A stretch of 64,000 nt of DNA from Pseudophaeomoniella oleicola (GCA_003868215.1 QWDQ01000052.1:124001-188000), one strand, 5' to 3'; positions 34,613-46,218 are shown, counted from the stretch's first letter. Made by a program: numbers and translations. Notes: a model not told the origin generated them from the letters alone.

Positions 34613-35033
34613 TGATTACACAACACGCATAGCGGTGGCGCCATCAATTTTACATGATACCCATTTGATAGATAGAATTTGACCACACATAGAAGCAAGG
34701 ATAATTTTACCTGTACATGAACAATCGTCAGCCTTTAGATCAAGGGAAGTCGTGATATTATGTGCAGTGTGTACCTAGTCATCTCTACCCTTATCGGTTC
34801 TTGGTGTTGAGACTGGATGTTGGTTGCTTTTGATTATATTGCAAGCTAAAGTCAAAGCTGAGACCTCCCCGCCCCGCCTAACCCAGCCCAGTGCGCCATA
34901 GCTCGCTCCTGATAACTCTCAATTCTTTCCACTGTCGACTTCGGAGAGTTAACATCATCTGTCAAGCGGCTCCTGTTGCCAGTAAAGTTCTACCATTTAT
35001 CGACAATGAGGTCGTAATCCACCAGGTATCTCA
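34613..35033. other. Spacer Pol kappa to sulfurtransferase
   Basis: Tail of the polymerase gene and promoter of the sulfurtransferase gene. A C-rich patch (about 34867-34890) is the only compositional feature. Confidence 0.45.
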
Positions 35034-36136
35034 ATGGCGCATGTGTTAGGGAAACATGCTGGGCGACTCGGCTTGCGTGCTTCTCCGTTGTCATGTGCTC
35101 ACGACACTTTACGACCACGACGAATGATGTTCTCAACCTATCTGGTAGAGCCCAATGAGCTCCAAGACGCATTGAAGCGTAATGCACCGTCAAAGATCTC
35201 TACAGCACCAAGGACAATACCAATATGTGCAACATGGTTCATGCCGAACGATCCTCAGGGACGAACAGGTTTGGAAGCCTACAAGAAGAAACGAATACCT
35301 CTAGCAAGGTTCTTTGACGTTGACGCCATCAAAGACAACGACTCTCCATATCCTCACATGTTACCGACCAGTGAAGTATTTGCTGAGGCGATGCAGACCC
35401 TAGGCATACAAAAAGACGATGCGCTGGTTGTCTACGATAGCGAGGAACTGGGCATCTTCTCAGCTCCACGCGTCGCTTGGACGCTACGTGTGTTTGGGCA
35501 TCCAAAAGTCCACATACTCAACAATTTCAAGTTATGGGTTCAGCAAGGATTGCCAACCGAGTCAGGGGAAGTACCACAGTTCGAAAAGACCAAGTACCCT
35601 GTACCTACGTTCCAGCCAGACATGGTGGTCAAATTTGCGGAGATGAAGACCATTGGGTATGAATATAGCAAAGAAGGTGCCGATGATGTTCAAATTCTGG
35701 ACGCAAGATCGAAAGGCAGATGGGAGGGTACGGAACCGGAACCCCGACCTGGTCTTGAGTCTGGTCATATGCCTGGCTCAACCAATCTTCCGTTCCAAGA
35801 CGTTCTCGATCCCGAAACCAAGGCCATGCTTCCCCCAGAAAAGCTCACTGAGCTCTTTGAATCCGTAGGATTGGACCCAAAGAAACCGATTGTCACCACA
35901 TGTGGAACGGGTGTCACCGCTGCAGTACTAGAGGCAGCGTTGCAACATGCTGGCTTCGGTCCTGCTGATGATAGAAGGGTCTACGATGGAAGTTGGACGT
36001 GAGTACTAAGAATACCATTCCCAGAGCCTTTATCGACTAACTTGTAATTAGGGAATGGGCTCAACGCGTGACGCCGGGTAGCGGTCTGATCAAAACGGTA
36101 GCTGAGGAGCAGGAACCCAAGAAAACAGAGAGCTAG
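35034..36136 (+). CDS. TUM1: Thiosulfate/3-mercaptopyruvate sulfurtransferase (Tum1-like), mitochondrial
   Basis: Exons 35034-35998 and 36052-36136 give 349 residues with two rhodanese domains. The first (about 40-190) is inactive by design: it keeps VVYDSEELGIFSAPRVAW but has no loop cysteine. The second carries the active-site loop TTCGTGVTAAV near residue 300, whose Cys takes the sulfane sulfur. GHMPGSTNLPF and YDGSWTEW (the latter rebuilt across the intron) are family hallmarks. The N-terminus MAHVLGKHAGRLGLRAS is basic and free of acidic residues, as in a mitochondrial presequence, and precedes the conserved FSTYLVEP. Yeast Tum1 moves sulfur to the tRNA-thiolation route via Uba4 and also handles mercaptopyruvate. 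That role here is inferred from the family. Confidence 0.92.
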
Positions 36137-36340
36137 AGATCGTGACCCAGAGGTTACTGTATTGGGAGCGAGCAGTGTGGACGTGCCTTGACCATTTTCG
36201 ATCGCAGACTCTGTTCACTCGGAAGTAATTGAGCGAGCAGAAGGATATTAAATTTGATTTTCTGGATATCCCAGCCCATCAAGGAAACAATGACTTAGCG
36301 ATTCGCATTTGCTTTTCACTGCCTGGGTATATATCAATAT

Positions 36341-37789
36341 TTACATGAACCCCTGTATATCAGCCATGTATGCCTGTAGATTTTCTCTCTGCTGTCGTCC
36401 GAGCTGCCGCTGTCTCTCCCTTTTAACCATGTCCTCCACACTCTCTTCCCTGACGATTTCTTCCACGTCATCCTCATCTTTTTTCTCGGGGACCTTGTGT
36501 TGTTTAGTGAGCGGCTCCCTCTGCGGGACCCTGCTGGTGTATAAGACATCCTCAATGATGATTCCTACTATCCAGACGTTCACAGCGAAGAATGCAAGAC
36601 TCGCCATCCAGAGACCGGGGACGAAGGTACTTCTTCCTCGAAATTCGAGCTCGAACCCCTGTTGTAACCACAGCGCTTGTCCTGCAACCCAAAGCAATAA
36701 TGCTAGTAACCCGAGCTTCGGCTCTCGGAGGAAGCGGGAGTCGGGAAGGTACAAAGGAAGAAAGATCAAATACCACAGAAAGTATTGACTCGTACAGACT
36801 TTGTTGAAAGTCACAAAGGTGAGGGTCTGCGTGAGCATACATGCCGGTAGGTTCTTCTTTGCAAGAGCGAGAGGTATGATCACTACGGACAGCAACAGCT
36901 GAGGGAGAAAGGCCAACGCTTCAAATGACCAGGTGGAGCTGAAGCCTGCGGAGGAAAGATGAAGGAGGGTGTTATAAGGGGAGAAGTTGTGTCTGTGGTC
37001 GATGCGAGTCAGATGATGGAGGTATGTGTGTATTATGAACGAGTCTCCGTAGACCAAGAACATAGCAACATTCAAGGCAGAAAAGGTTGCAAGAGCGGTA
37101 AAAATCATAGTGGTTCTTCTCAGGTTGAAGAAATGGACGACCATTTCCTGAACAGAAGCGGTCTTATTGACTTTGCCTGTACTCTCCAACATCCAAAGGA
37201 GACTCGGTCCGTAGATGAAAGGATAGATCTTGAAATGCACTCCGAACCCTAGCAGGGTACCCATCAAGGCCACACGACCCTCCGTTGCAGCCCATAACAT
37301 CGCCACGACAAGGACACAGAGCAGACCCTCACTGCTGCCTCTTGTGCTAATCGTGGCGACCATCGGATTGAGAAGCCATATTGAGGAGTATATCAAAGCC
37401 TGTTTCTCTCCAAACCCGCGCCTTCGTAGCATGAACCAGATCAAGTATCCAGCAACGATATCCGAGGCAGCGAAGAGCGCCTTGCCATACTGAAACCACC
37501 AGCCATCTATTGTTGTGGGTAGCAGTAGCCATGCGAGTAGGGGTGTGTATCGATACGTGGCGCGAGCATAAGGACTTTGTCCCCGAGAGAGGTATCGGGC
37601 GGCATCGGTGAAAACGAGATAATCGATGTCGGTATACTTCATCGGAGAATGAGCATCCTGATATAATCCATACAACAAAAGAACGACTCGGAGGCTGATC
37701 GCTGCAGCAAATAATGAAGGGGCCGAGATGACCAGTGCCTTTGTGAACCGTGGAGGCTTCAAGATGGAGAGATCAGGGAGGTCGTCCAT
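36341..37789 (-). CDS. GPI14: GPI mannosyltransferase 1 (PIG-M/Gpi14)
   Basis: A 482-residue polytopic ER protein that adds the first mannose to the GPI precursor, using dolichol-phosphate mannose. The start is ATG 37789 (MDDLPDLSIL); the frame extends upstream only through a TTG. The luminal DxD-type motif KYTDIDYLVFTDAARYLSRG lies near residue 60, followed by SPYARATYRYTPLLAWLLLP, which is diagnostic of PIG-M. About eight to ten hydrophobic segments follow, with the conserved GFGVHFKIYPFIYGPSLLW loop and NKVCTSQYFLWYLIFLPLYL near the C-terminal third. A charged cytosolic tail (KKDEDDVEEIVREESVED) ends the protein, longer than in yeast. Its partner Pbn1/PIG-X is not in the window. Confidence 0.93.
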   Translation of the reverse strand: MDDLPDLSILKPPRFTKALVISAPSLFAAAISLRVVLLLYGLYQDAHSPMKYTDIDYLVFTDAARYLSRGQSPYARATYRYTPLLAWLLLPTTIDGWWFQYGKALFAASDIVAGYLIWFMLRRRGFGEKQALIYSSIWLLNPMVATISTRGSSEGLLCVLVVAMLWAATEGRVALMGTLLGFGVHFKIYPFIYGPSLLWMLESTGKVNKTASVQEMVVHFFNLRRTTMIFTALATFSALNVAMFLVYGDSFIIHTYLHHLTRIDHRHNFSPYNTLLHLSSAGFSSTWSFEALAFLPQLLLSVVIIPLALAKKNLPACMLTQTLTFVTFNKVCTSQYFLWYLIFLPLYLPDSRFLREPKLGLLALLLWVAGQALWLQQGFELEFRGRSTFVPGLWMASLAFFAVNVWIVGIIIEDVLYTSRVPQREPLTKQHKVPEKKDEDDVEEIVREESVEDMVKRERQRQLGRQQRENLQAYMADIQGFM

Positions 37790-38186
37790 CTTTGCACGCG
37801 TTCTTGTTGATGTCAGTTCTAGGTGCGGCTGCACATTGATGCAACATTCGGCAGTATACAAGGAACACAGAGAGAGACCGTCTCCTCTAAGTGAAGTCTA
37901 CCAGGATGAGACCTGGTTGGTACCTGGGAAGTAAATATTTGCATCCAAGTCAATTAGTAGTTCTCCGAACACTGTATCATAATCTTGAGCTGGTCTACCG
38001 CCCTGGATTTTAAGGTTGCATTGGCGGCCGTCGCGGGGCTCGTTTAGTTGGAGATCTCGTGGGATGACGATGCGAAAAACACATTTCATTTTGGAGCAAT
38101 CCTTTCTCGCGACGGAAGCAGGGCAATGTCTAGGAGAATATACGTTCAACAACCTTCCCAATAAAGGCATCGGTGATCTGAAAGCC
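37790..38186. other. Divergent promoter region gpi14 / TRAX
   Basis: About 400 bases between divergent start codons. No gene recognised; short open frames here precede the TRAX start in frame but lack family similarity. Confidence 0.5.
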
Positions 38187-39066
38187 ATGGCTGGCATCAA
38201 AAGGCAGAGAGTCTCTTCCCTCGGAGGCGCTGATGCTTCAACATCACCCTTCATCAATATGTTCGAGGGCTATCGAGGAGAACTTGATGAGCACCATGAT
38301 AGGAGGGAGCGTATCATCAAGGTCTCTAGAGATGTTACTGCTCTCAGTAAGAAGATGTCAGTATCTTTACTTGCCAAAGATGATAGGTACTGACGTGAGC
38401 AGAATATTCTCGCTACAAAGGTCGGTGGTCTGAAGACCAGACTTAGAAGTCTATTAACCAGACCGTAGGGTGCGGCAATTGCAAAAACCATTACCATCCT
38501 CAATAGAAAACGATATATCCTCCAAGTTCAGCAGCGTTAAAGACCTTCTTTCCTCCATTGCAAAAGATCTGCAAGGCATCAATGCCTATCGATACTACAG
38601 ACAGATTTCGCCAGGTCTCCAGGAATGGATGGAAGCCACAGCCTTTCGACATTATCTGCAAACTCAGAACCTTATAATGTATGAAGAGGCAGCCAAAGCA
38701 TTGCCACAGGGTATACATCTATCTGAAGATGACTATCTCTTGGGCGTTTTTGACATGACTGGAGAATTGATGAGGTTCGCTATAACCATGATCGCAACGG
38801 CCGGTAGTGTTCCAGTGGCCGAAGGTTCGAATTCCAACATTCTGATGGATATGCAACATATTCGAACGATGTTGGAGGGTATAGAGATAGCTTCCGGCTC
38901 GCCTTTGAATAGAGACTGGGAATCCAAGTTGAGGACGATGAGAGCGTCGGTCGAAAAGGTAGAAAATGGGGTGTACGAAGTGATCGTCAGAGGAAAGGAG
39001 CGCCCGAAAGGCTGGGTCCCGGACTTGAAAGCATCAGATCCGGAGAGGGAGATTGAAGCCTTCTAG
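38187..39066 (+). CDS. Translin-associated factor X (TRAX) family protein
   Basis: Three exons, 38187-38356, 38403-38420 and 38469-39066, give 261 residues of the translin fold. The middle exon is only 18 nt and supplies part of the conserved KKIIFSLQRVRQ segment: both flanking introns (46 and 48 nt, GTCAGT and GTCGGT donors) must be removed to restore it. Conserved features are FEGYRGELDEHHDRRERIIK with TALSKK, then DLQGINAYRYYRQISPGLQE, DYLLGVFDMTGELMRFA (the acidic metal-site helix region) and RPKGWVPDLK near the end. TRAX pairs with translin to form the C3PO ribonuclease that acts on small-RNA passenger strands and tRNA fragments in Neurospora and animals. Translin itself is not in the window. 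Start ATG 38187 (MAGIKRQR) has a basic N-terminus. Confidence 0.9.
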
Positions 39067-39267
39067 TTCATGGACCATGAGATCCGGCGTTGTAATATCT
39101 GATGAGACGTAATGACTTTATTATTGTACTATTCGACAGTACAGATCCTCAATACAGGGGACCACTAGCATGATGACCAGCCCATAAAACACACATTATT
39201 CGAGAACGAAGAGTGGTTGGCGACCTCACTGACCAATCCATGGCTGCTGAATATAGGGCCCTGTTCC

Positions 39268-39793
39268 TCATTCCTTCAACGGATTCTCATCAGGGTCCAA
39301 GATCCCTTCCTTTACCAGCTCATCTGGTTTCGGCCTCTGTTGGAGTTTGTGCTCAAGACTATCTGCTCTCATGTGCTTTTCGAGTTCTTTCTGTTGCGCT
39401 TGTAGAGCAGGAGCGGCTGTGGTGTCAGGAAGGATGTTGCCTGGTCTCCATTTAGTACAGGTTGATCCACCAGCGATACATATGACTTACGCTCGATCAA
39501 TTCCTCCTTCTCAGGACGGTGTTCCAGATGCTTCTTCAAACTGTCAGTTGCCTGTTGACGCTCAAGCTCCAGCTGTTTTGCTTGAAGTGAGCTGTTCCGC
39601 AGATTAGCATGCAAGGAGGGGCTTAGTCGGCGTGATCGAAGACTCACGGAGCCGCATTTGTGTTAAGGAGAATGTTGCGATCCTTGAGATCTTGAGCTTC
39701 TGGTCGAGTCTGAAGATGCTTCTCCAGCGAATCTCGCCGTTCAAGGGTGTTGATGGGACTCTTGTCAATACTAGTAGAGAGATCTTCAGCCAT
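39268..39793 (-). CDS. RPEL-repeat protein
   Basis: Minus-strand exons 39793-39648, 39591-39491 and 39440-39268 give 139 residues. Removing introns of 56 and 50 nt yields three tandem RPEL-type units: DSLEKHLQTRPEAQDL, DSLKKHLEHRPEKEEL and DSLEHKLQQRPKPDEL, each followed by a NIL or GIL turn and, in the first two, a TNAAP/TTAAP linker with ALQ/SLQ helix starts. RPEL motifs bind G-actin in animals; in fungi small all-RPEL proteins like this one are common and their role is not settled. The protein is entirely helical repeats with an acidic end (DPDENPLKE). The gene is missed by simple open-frame searches because no exon exceeds 180 nt. Confidence 0.88.
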
Positions 39794-40390
39794 TGTATAG
39801 GTTTGAATCAATTTGTTCAGTCTGAGAGCTGTTCGGCTGATGTATTAATTGCGATGTGAGAATAAGAGACGTGATTATGGTCTTGGGTTCGAGTGCTCAA
39901 TTTATGTGTTTGGATCAGAATGAAACTAAGTGCATGCCACCATATAAATCCAAGTATGCAGTAGAGACAGGGCCGGTTGTTGCCCCGCTGACGAAATGCC
40001 TCTGGCGACCCATTATTGGCGCCCGCGTGAACAGGATGTTAATTGACTTTCCTCTTTGTAGCGATCGCTTTCCCGGGATCGTGTCAAGCTCTTCGCAAGC
40101 CGAGAAGCTACGTTCTAGCCTGCGGATGTTCCTAGAGCCAGCAGACCCCCGTTAAGCCGATGACTTCAATTTTGTGGAGAAAAGAAGCATGTCGCGCGCC
40201 TGAAGCTTTCACGTTGTTGCCTACCATCCCGCCTGCGCCTGTCATATCAGCTGTGTATAGGAGGCATCATTCTGGAATCCTTTAAGTAGGAAACACCTAT
40301 TGAGACCTCGGGCGTGACCCTTGGTCATGTCGTCCCTGTTCGACGTCCAGAGATCATTGCAAAGAGGAATGTCATGCTGAAGCATCAAGC
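39794..40390. other. Divergent promoter region, RPEL gene and nbs1
   Basis: Some 600 bases between divergent start codons. A 99-codon open frame (39856-40155) has no protein-like features that I recognise. Confidence 0.5.
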
Positions 40391-42995
40391 ATGTGGATTC
40401 TCGAGTCCGATGGAGAGTTTCTAGCAGGCAAGTATTCCACTCTTGCAGCTGCGCATGTCACTAACATCTCTGTAATCTGTAGGGAGACGGATATGGCTGA
40501 AGCCTGGTAAGCGGTATCTGTTTGGAAGAGTCAAGAAAGAAGGAGGCAAGTTCAAAGAAGTATCCGTTGTCCTCGCTAATTGGAACAGTGGCTCACGCCA
40601 TCGACCATAAGACCATTTCCAGAAAACACTTCGTGATAGAGGTTGCACCAGTCAAACCGGGGCAAGGGGTATGCTGTATTTCGTCCTCAACGTGACCCAG
40701 CTTACAGTATCATAGTCTCAGATCCTGACTCGCTCTAAGATCACTGTTACCGACGAAAAGACTAAAGGAGGTACCTTTATTGATGGTGTTGAGCTCAAAG
40801 ACGGCTCGCGAGAGCTCAAGGGTCTCGAACATAGAATCAGGCCGGGCAAATATCCTCAACAACTGAAGTATGCGCATTCCCCTTTTCCTTGGGCGCTTCT
40901 AACATATTGCAGAGTCAAATGGCACCAAGTTTGTCTCAGCTTCTCTTTCTCGTCAAAGGAATTAAAGGCAGACTCTCTCACACCGAGAAGACAAAGGCTT
41001 GAAGATCTAGATATAAAGACGGTCATAGAATATGTGGTTGGCGAGACAACTCACGTTGTAGCTACAAAAAGGAACACCGCAAAGGGTCTACAGGCCCTTA
41101 TCAACGGAAAATACATTGTAAACGACTCTTACATAGATGCGATCGTGTACGCGGCCACGTCGGAGGATCTGGCAGAACCCGAGAACCTCTGTCCGTTAGA
41201 AAGAGATTTCGACGCAGCGTGGCCGGACCCAGCAAAGCATCTCCCGCCCCCTGGAAAAGAAATCATTGATATGCCAGCAGCTGCTTCCGACGGATGTTTC
41301 AATCCCAGGCCTGAGCGTCAAACCATATTCGAGAACTTCATATTCGTCTGCTGTTCAAAAGAACAATATGAGAACCTCCTCCCAATGATCACCAGTGGCC
41401 ATGGAAAAGGTCTACTGTACCCTATGGACATTGGTAAAACCACCGTCGATGAGCTTGAGCTATACATGCGGAACACCGCTGGGAAGAAAGGGTTTGGTGA
41501 AGCCGATAGCCAACAGGGCAAAGGTGGCGTAGTGCTTGTACGCTGGATAGCAAGAGGCGCGATGCAGCAATGGGCGGATGCTCTGGCAGATGAAGTATCC
41601 CTTCGCATCGACCAGCGACCTATTGACCAGGGCGACTTTCTGAACATTATCTTAAACAACGCCCCACATCTGTTACGACGACCTTGTGGGTTTTCAAGTA
41701 CTGCGGAGAGCTCTACTGCCTTGCCTAAAGGTAAGTCGATCTGTGGCCAATAACGTATCGTACGTCTAACATGTGAAGCCTTCGTCAGAACTATTGATGC
41801 TACTCAAGGAAGTCCGCCACGACCAATCATCAAACCGCCAGGGAGTAGCCCCCCACAAGCGACGACTACTAATTTACCAGACTCCCGGACCGAAATGAGT
41901 AGGAGACGACCTTCCCCAGATGACAACGAGCAACCTCCCCTTAAGAGACAACGAATCCGTGGCGTTATCCGGAGCCGCTTCAAGACATTTGATGATGGCT
42001 TGGATATTGACATCGACTCAGTCCCATCATACCAGCCTACGCAAGTATCCACAGGTGATAACATGGCAGTGTCGCAGACACCACAACCTGTAGCGGTAGA
42101 GGATGATGTCCAAAGTGCTGCTTCACCGGCACGGCCTCTAGAGCCTGAGAGCCCTTCTGAAGAACCTGGAGACCTAGAAAACCTGCTTCCCGCCGCAACG
42201 GCCATGAAGAAACACCGACTCGAAATGGAGCATAGAGATAAGAAATCCAAGAAATCAAGCCAAGCTGTTGCCTCCCAACCACCGAAAAAGTCTAGGAAGG
42301 AACACGAAATGGACGTCTTGAAAGCAGCCAGAAAGCAGCGCGAAGCAGAAGAAGAAGCGCTCCGGAAGAATCAAGAAGCGTTGGAACATGCTGGTATCGA
42401 TGTGGAGAACGCTAGAAACCTTGCTGTGGTGGTGGAAATGGATGTTCCCGTCCGCACCGGCAAGCCGTTGCCAGCGGATGGAGAGGCCGGTGATCGATGG
42501 GATGAGAAGTGGAACGGACGCAAAAACTTCAAGAAATTTCGCAGAAAAGGAGACGAGGACTCCCGGTCACGGCACGTACAAAATGTCATCGTTCCTTTGG
42601 AAGAGGTCAAAAAGCCATCCTACGGTATCGGCCAAGAATATTGGCATGACACCAATCGCTCAAGGACAAATACTCAAGTTCAGAGGAGTAACGCGTCTCA
42701 GAGTCAACCAATAGCCGAATTTGGCTCCGGGACGGCAGGAGAGCCAGCGTCACAATCCAGTACGAGGTTGCAACATGAAGCAGAAGAAATGGTAGGCACA
42801 ATCGACGTTGATGAACCTCGATCAACACGTGCTACACAGCAGAGTTCCAGTCGTTCCCAGCAGACGCTAAGCATGAAAAGAGTTGCCTCAGATCAGAATA
42901 GAACAGCAGCCAAACGGCAAAAGATGTTGCGGACCCATACAGACGATGACAGCGACGACGAATTGAAATTTCGCTTTAGCAGAAGGAAAAAATAA
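40391..42995 (+). CDS. NBS1: Nibrin homologue, Mre11-Rad50-Nbs1 complex subunit
   Basis: Six exons (40391-40427, 40483-40545, 40589-40668, 40716-40867, 40913-41730, 41779-42995) give 788 residues. The N-terminal FHA domain (about 1-110) shows MWILESDGEFLAG, KRYLFGRVKKEG and HAIDHKTISRKHF, with the phospho-binding Arg and Ser/His in place. A tandem BRCT region follows (VVGETTHVVATKRNTAKGLQ, then NGKYIVNDSYIDAIVYAAT, then FVCCSKEQYENLLPMI). The C-terminal third is disordered and contains GRKNFKKFRRKG, which matches the KNFKKFKK Mre11-binding motif of human NBS1, and ends with an acidic DDDSDDELKFRF patch like the ATM/Tel1-binding tail. It acts in double-strand break sensing and Tel1 activation. 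Introns 1 and 2 both need GC donors (GCAAGT), since GT alternatives run into stops. Confidence 0.93.
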
Positions 42996-43557
42996 GCGAA
43001 ACTGGGGCTATTGTATTGTGCAATTACAAACGGCTGTGATACATAGAGAATACTAGCTTCTAGGACACAATAGACATCCCATAGAAGGTCAAAGATGATT
43101 CGGGATGATACCAGAGATACTAAATGTGATGCAAACGACTATCACGAGGCCTTTCCGAATTCCCATGGCATGGAAGGAAGATGTCTGCCCGATACTGACG
43201 CCAGCTTCATCGACGAGCTCGGCTTGGTCAACTGTCAGATACCCGGCACATATAGTTTCGCTGTAAGCACTTCTTCGGCACAATCGCAGCCAGAGAAAGG
43301 CTGAATCGCAATTTGACATCCGTGCTAATAGAGGGGGTTTTGGGAAGGGGGAACGAACGGGTTGGAGTAGTTCAGGGTTGATTGAATGGGAAAATACACC
43401 TGGTCTTCTGACGATCGAGGGGACGAGGTGCAAGCAATATGACGAGAGAGATGTACGTGGGTATATTGAGTATCGTTCGCCATTAAGAAGGTTATATCGT
43501 AATATGTACTCACTGCAATCGAAACTTCGATTTCAGTCAGCGAAAAGTAGGAATCTT
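42996..43557. other. Convergent spacer nbs1 / erg9
   Basis: 3' UTR territory of both genes; no gene recognised. Confidence 0.5.
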
Positions 43558-45114
43558 TTAGAGCTCGCCATGGTCATATTTTCGTATGAGTTCATCCATC
43601 TCTGCTCCTGGAGCCGGCACCCTGAAGTTACCTTGCCGGAGTTGATGGTACATGACATCAAATCGTGCACCCAGCATATACGCCACGCCAAGCTGATGAA
43701 TGTTAGCACATTCCAAATCTCGAGAAGCTGGACGGAAACAGAACTTACCATTACCAAAGAAATGAAGCCCAAGAACAACAATACAGCACCCATAAGCATG
43801 AGCACATCTTGCTTAGACTCTTTCTCTTCTGCAAGCTCCTGTTCGGTCTTTGTGGATGAGATTTCCGTAATACCAGCCTGGGCTTTTACCACAGCATCCG
43901 GTGCCTGGGTTGGGAACAGAGATTCGATAAATTTTTCGATTTTCCCACAAGCTATGCTGATCTTGAGAAAGTTGGGATCTTTGGGAGTGTTTTTCTTGTG
44001 GATGCTGCGTGCGTGGCGTTTGAAAACTTCGCAAACTAGCTGAAGGTTCTGTGTTGACTCCACCATGAGTCCACATGCATGACCCTTCGTGATCTTGATG
44101 TTCCTCTGAAACATTGCGTAATTCCTGAAACAAAGATCCATGGTTGCTATAGCCATTGTTTGTGGTATTGCACAGAAATTGAACACACTTTGTTCCTTCA
44201 GCCCAGCCAGATAGAAGAGACACTCTTCAGCATGCTCAAGAGCATTGAGTACCATGTGCGAACCACAATTGAGTGCCGCGTCCTTGAACTCGGGTTTGAA
44301 AAGATCATCGAAGTTTTCGACATGCTGCGACCAAATCTCCCTTGGCCAGAACCTCCTGCCGTCGTCTCGGTCTTCCCGAATGTCTCGGATGATGTTCGTC
44401 TTCTGTAAGAAGAGACCCATAGAGTAGTGTAGACTTGATCGATCGAGTAGCCTAGGATGGCCAAAGCCACTGATGACAAACATACGGGTCAATCCCTCTC
44501 CAACCAATCCGGCTACGTAGTAGCAGTAGAGGTCGTAGTCCTTGATGGTATCTACCCCGGCTTCGTTAAATTCGGCGTTTTTGGCGTAGTCTGCCATACC
44601 ATTCCCCATCCTGCGACAGATGTCCTTTATAACGTCTTGATATTCCTGTTTCATATCTTTGAACTCTTTGACTATATATTTGAACTTGACCAGCACATCC
44701 CGATCCTTCTCCTCTGGCCTGTTCCCCGTAAAGCACCAGCCATCTTCGGTTAAATGCTCGTCAAAGCTTCGTAGTAGAGGTTCTTTGATTTCTAAGGGTA
44801 TTGACGTGTCGTCTTCCACCGTGTCGAGACCGCGCAGGACTAAATAGAATATGGCGATGGGAAGAAGGAGTTCTGGGTGAAGCTCTTGTATGACTGTAGC
44901 AAAACTTCTACTGGTCAGATTGAGGAGCTCGAAGCATATTTTCTGTGACTCTGTTTCCTTTGACTCGTCGCGCTCATGCACCGCATTGTGCCATACTTTC
45001 CTGAAAAGAGTTAGCTATGCGAATGAGATATTTGTGCGTAACTTACCATTGGATGATGGCTCTTAATTGCCCGGGACGGACGAGGTAGTATAGAACTTCG
45101 GAAACCTTTGGCAT
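43558..45114 (-). CDS. ERG9: Squalene synthase
   Basis: Joins two farnesyl diphosphates to squalene, the first committed step to ergosterol, at the ER membrane. Minus-strand exons 45114-45047, 45000-43749 and 43692-43558 give 484 residues. Exon 1 encodes [20 protein letters not shown], the usual start. Active-site motifs are [12 protein letters not shown] (first aspartate-rich motif), [14 protein letters not shown] and [19 protein letters not shown] (second motif region), with the conserved FWPREIW next to it. A hydrophobic C-terminal helix ([18 protein letters not shown]) anchors the protein. The last intron (56 nt) splits this anchor, and the final exon continues [12 protein letters not shown], the conserved tail. 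Ignoring that intron gives a false extension that ends 25 bases further on. Confidence 0.97.
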
Positions 45115-46218
45115 CTTGACTGAAGGTCGACAACAAGTGAATATCACGACCAACTGCACAGTCAATGTACAGCCCACAAATCGCTACTGGTACCGGGATA
45201 CCACGAGAAAGAAGCACGCTTGCACACTGACGAGTACAGGTGAAAGGAAACAAAGATGAAGTCGCAAACTTGCGACTGTCGAGTTGGCGGTAGCAGTAAT
45301 AACTACTGTAATTAATGAGCTGGGTACACTAATTGAGCGGTGGGCTGATCCACGGGTAAGTTAATTTTTCTCCGCATTGGAAAATTGAGATACATTCCTC
45401 TCCAGTCTCAGGGGTACAGATCTATTGGGACATGCTACAGTGAAGAAAAGAGCAGAACAATTAAGTTGGAAGAACCAGATGGCTGCGACGATACGCTTCA
45501 TGTCTGAATGGGCAAGGCTGTGATTTGGGATAGACACATTGTGTATATACCTATTTACCAGAGGTAGATACAGGTATTGAGCAAGATAATGACTGGGTGG
45601 TACCGCATATATTCACTTCTTGAAGTAGAGCAGACATGTTATACTTCCTGCTCACAGGGAATGCCACTAGGCCGCTTGATATGGATGTACCTCATACTAA
45701 GGTCGCATCTGTAATGCGTTGAATCACCTTCTGACTAGATATCTTGCTCAGCTACAGCTATGGGCCTCCTGATCGGCTAAACGGTCTTGTAAGCCCAAAG
45801 GACAAGCACCCTTCGGTATAATCTTATGATCTCACCGGTTGATAGAGGATCATTGTCATATGCAGGGTTGTATTAACTATAGGTGTGATGGTGTCTCACG
45901 AGTATGCGACTTAGGTAATGTGCCTTGAGGAGCCAAGATACTACTTGATTGTACGGAGGAGCACCTACGCAATCAGCCCCCCAAAACCTTGCCGCGTTTA
46001 GGCTGCGATCCAGAGTGACCACATGCGACCCCAAAAATCTTGAACTAAACAATAATACTGTACAACCGCTCATAATCTGAGTAGGCGAATCTCACGATCT
46101 CCTTTATTTTACGTATTCACTTATCTCACTGGGCGAGAAAAGTATCCTTATGTCCTTATCTTTCACCTTGACCATATTTGAACTGGTCTGACTGTCGTGA
46201 CAAGCGATTAATTCTACG
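45115..46218. other. 1.1 kb divergent promoter region erg9 / DnaJ gene
   Basis: Intergenic DNA between divergent genes. No open frame of interest, no repeat. I could not pick out a convincing sterol-regulatory element by eye. Confidence 0.5.

Noticed and set aside
41731-41778. Alternative acceptor TCGTCAG for nbs1 intron 5
   Set aside because: It would shift the downstream frame away from the conserved RSRFKTFDDG and KNFKKFRRKG motifs. The earlier AAG acceptor at 41778 keeps the frame.
43533-43748. Unspliced C-terminal extension of squalene synthase
   Set aside because: The frame reads through a 56-nt intron with good GTAAGT and CAG sites. Splicing gives the conserved [12 protein letters not shown] tail instead.
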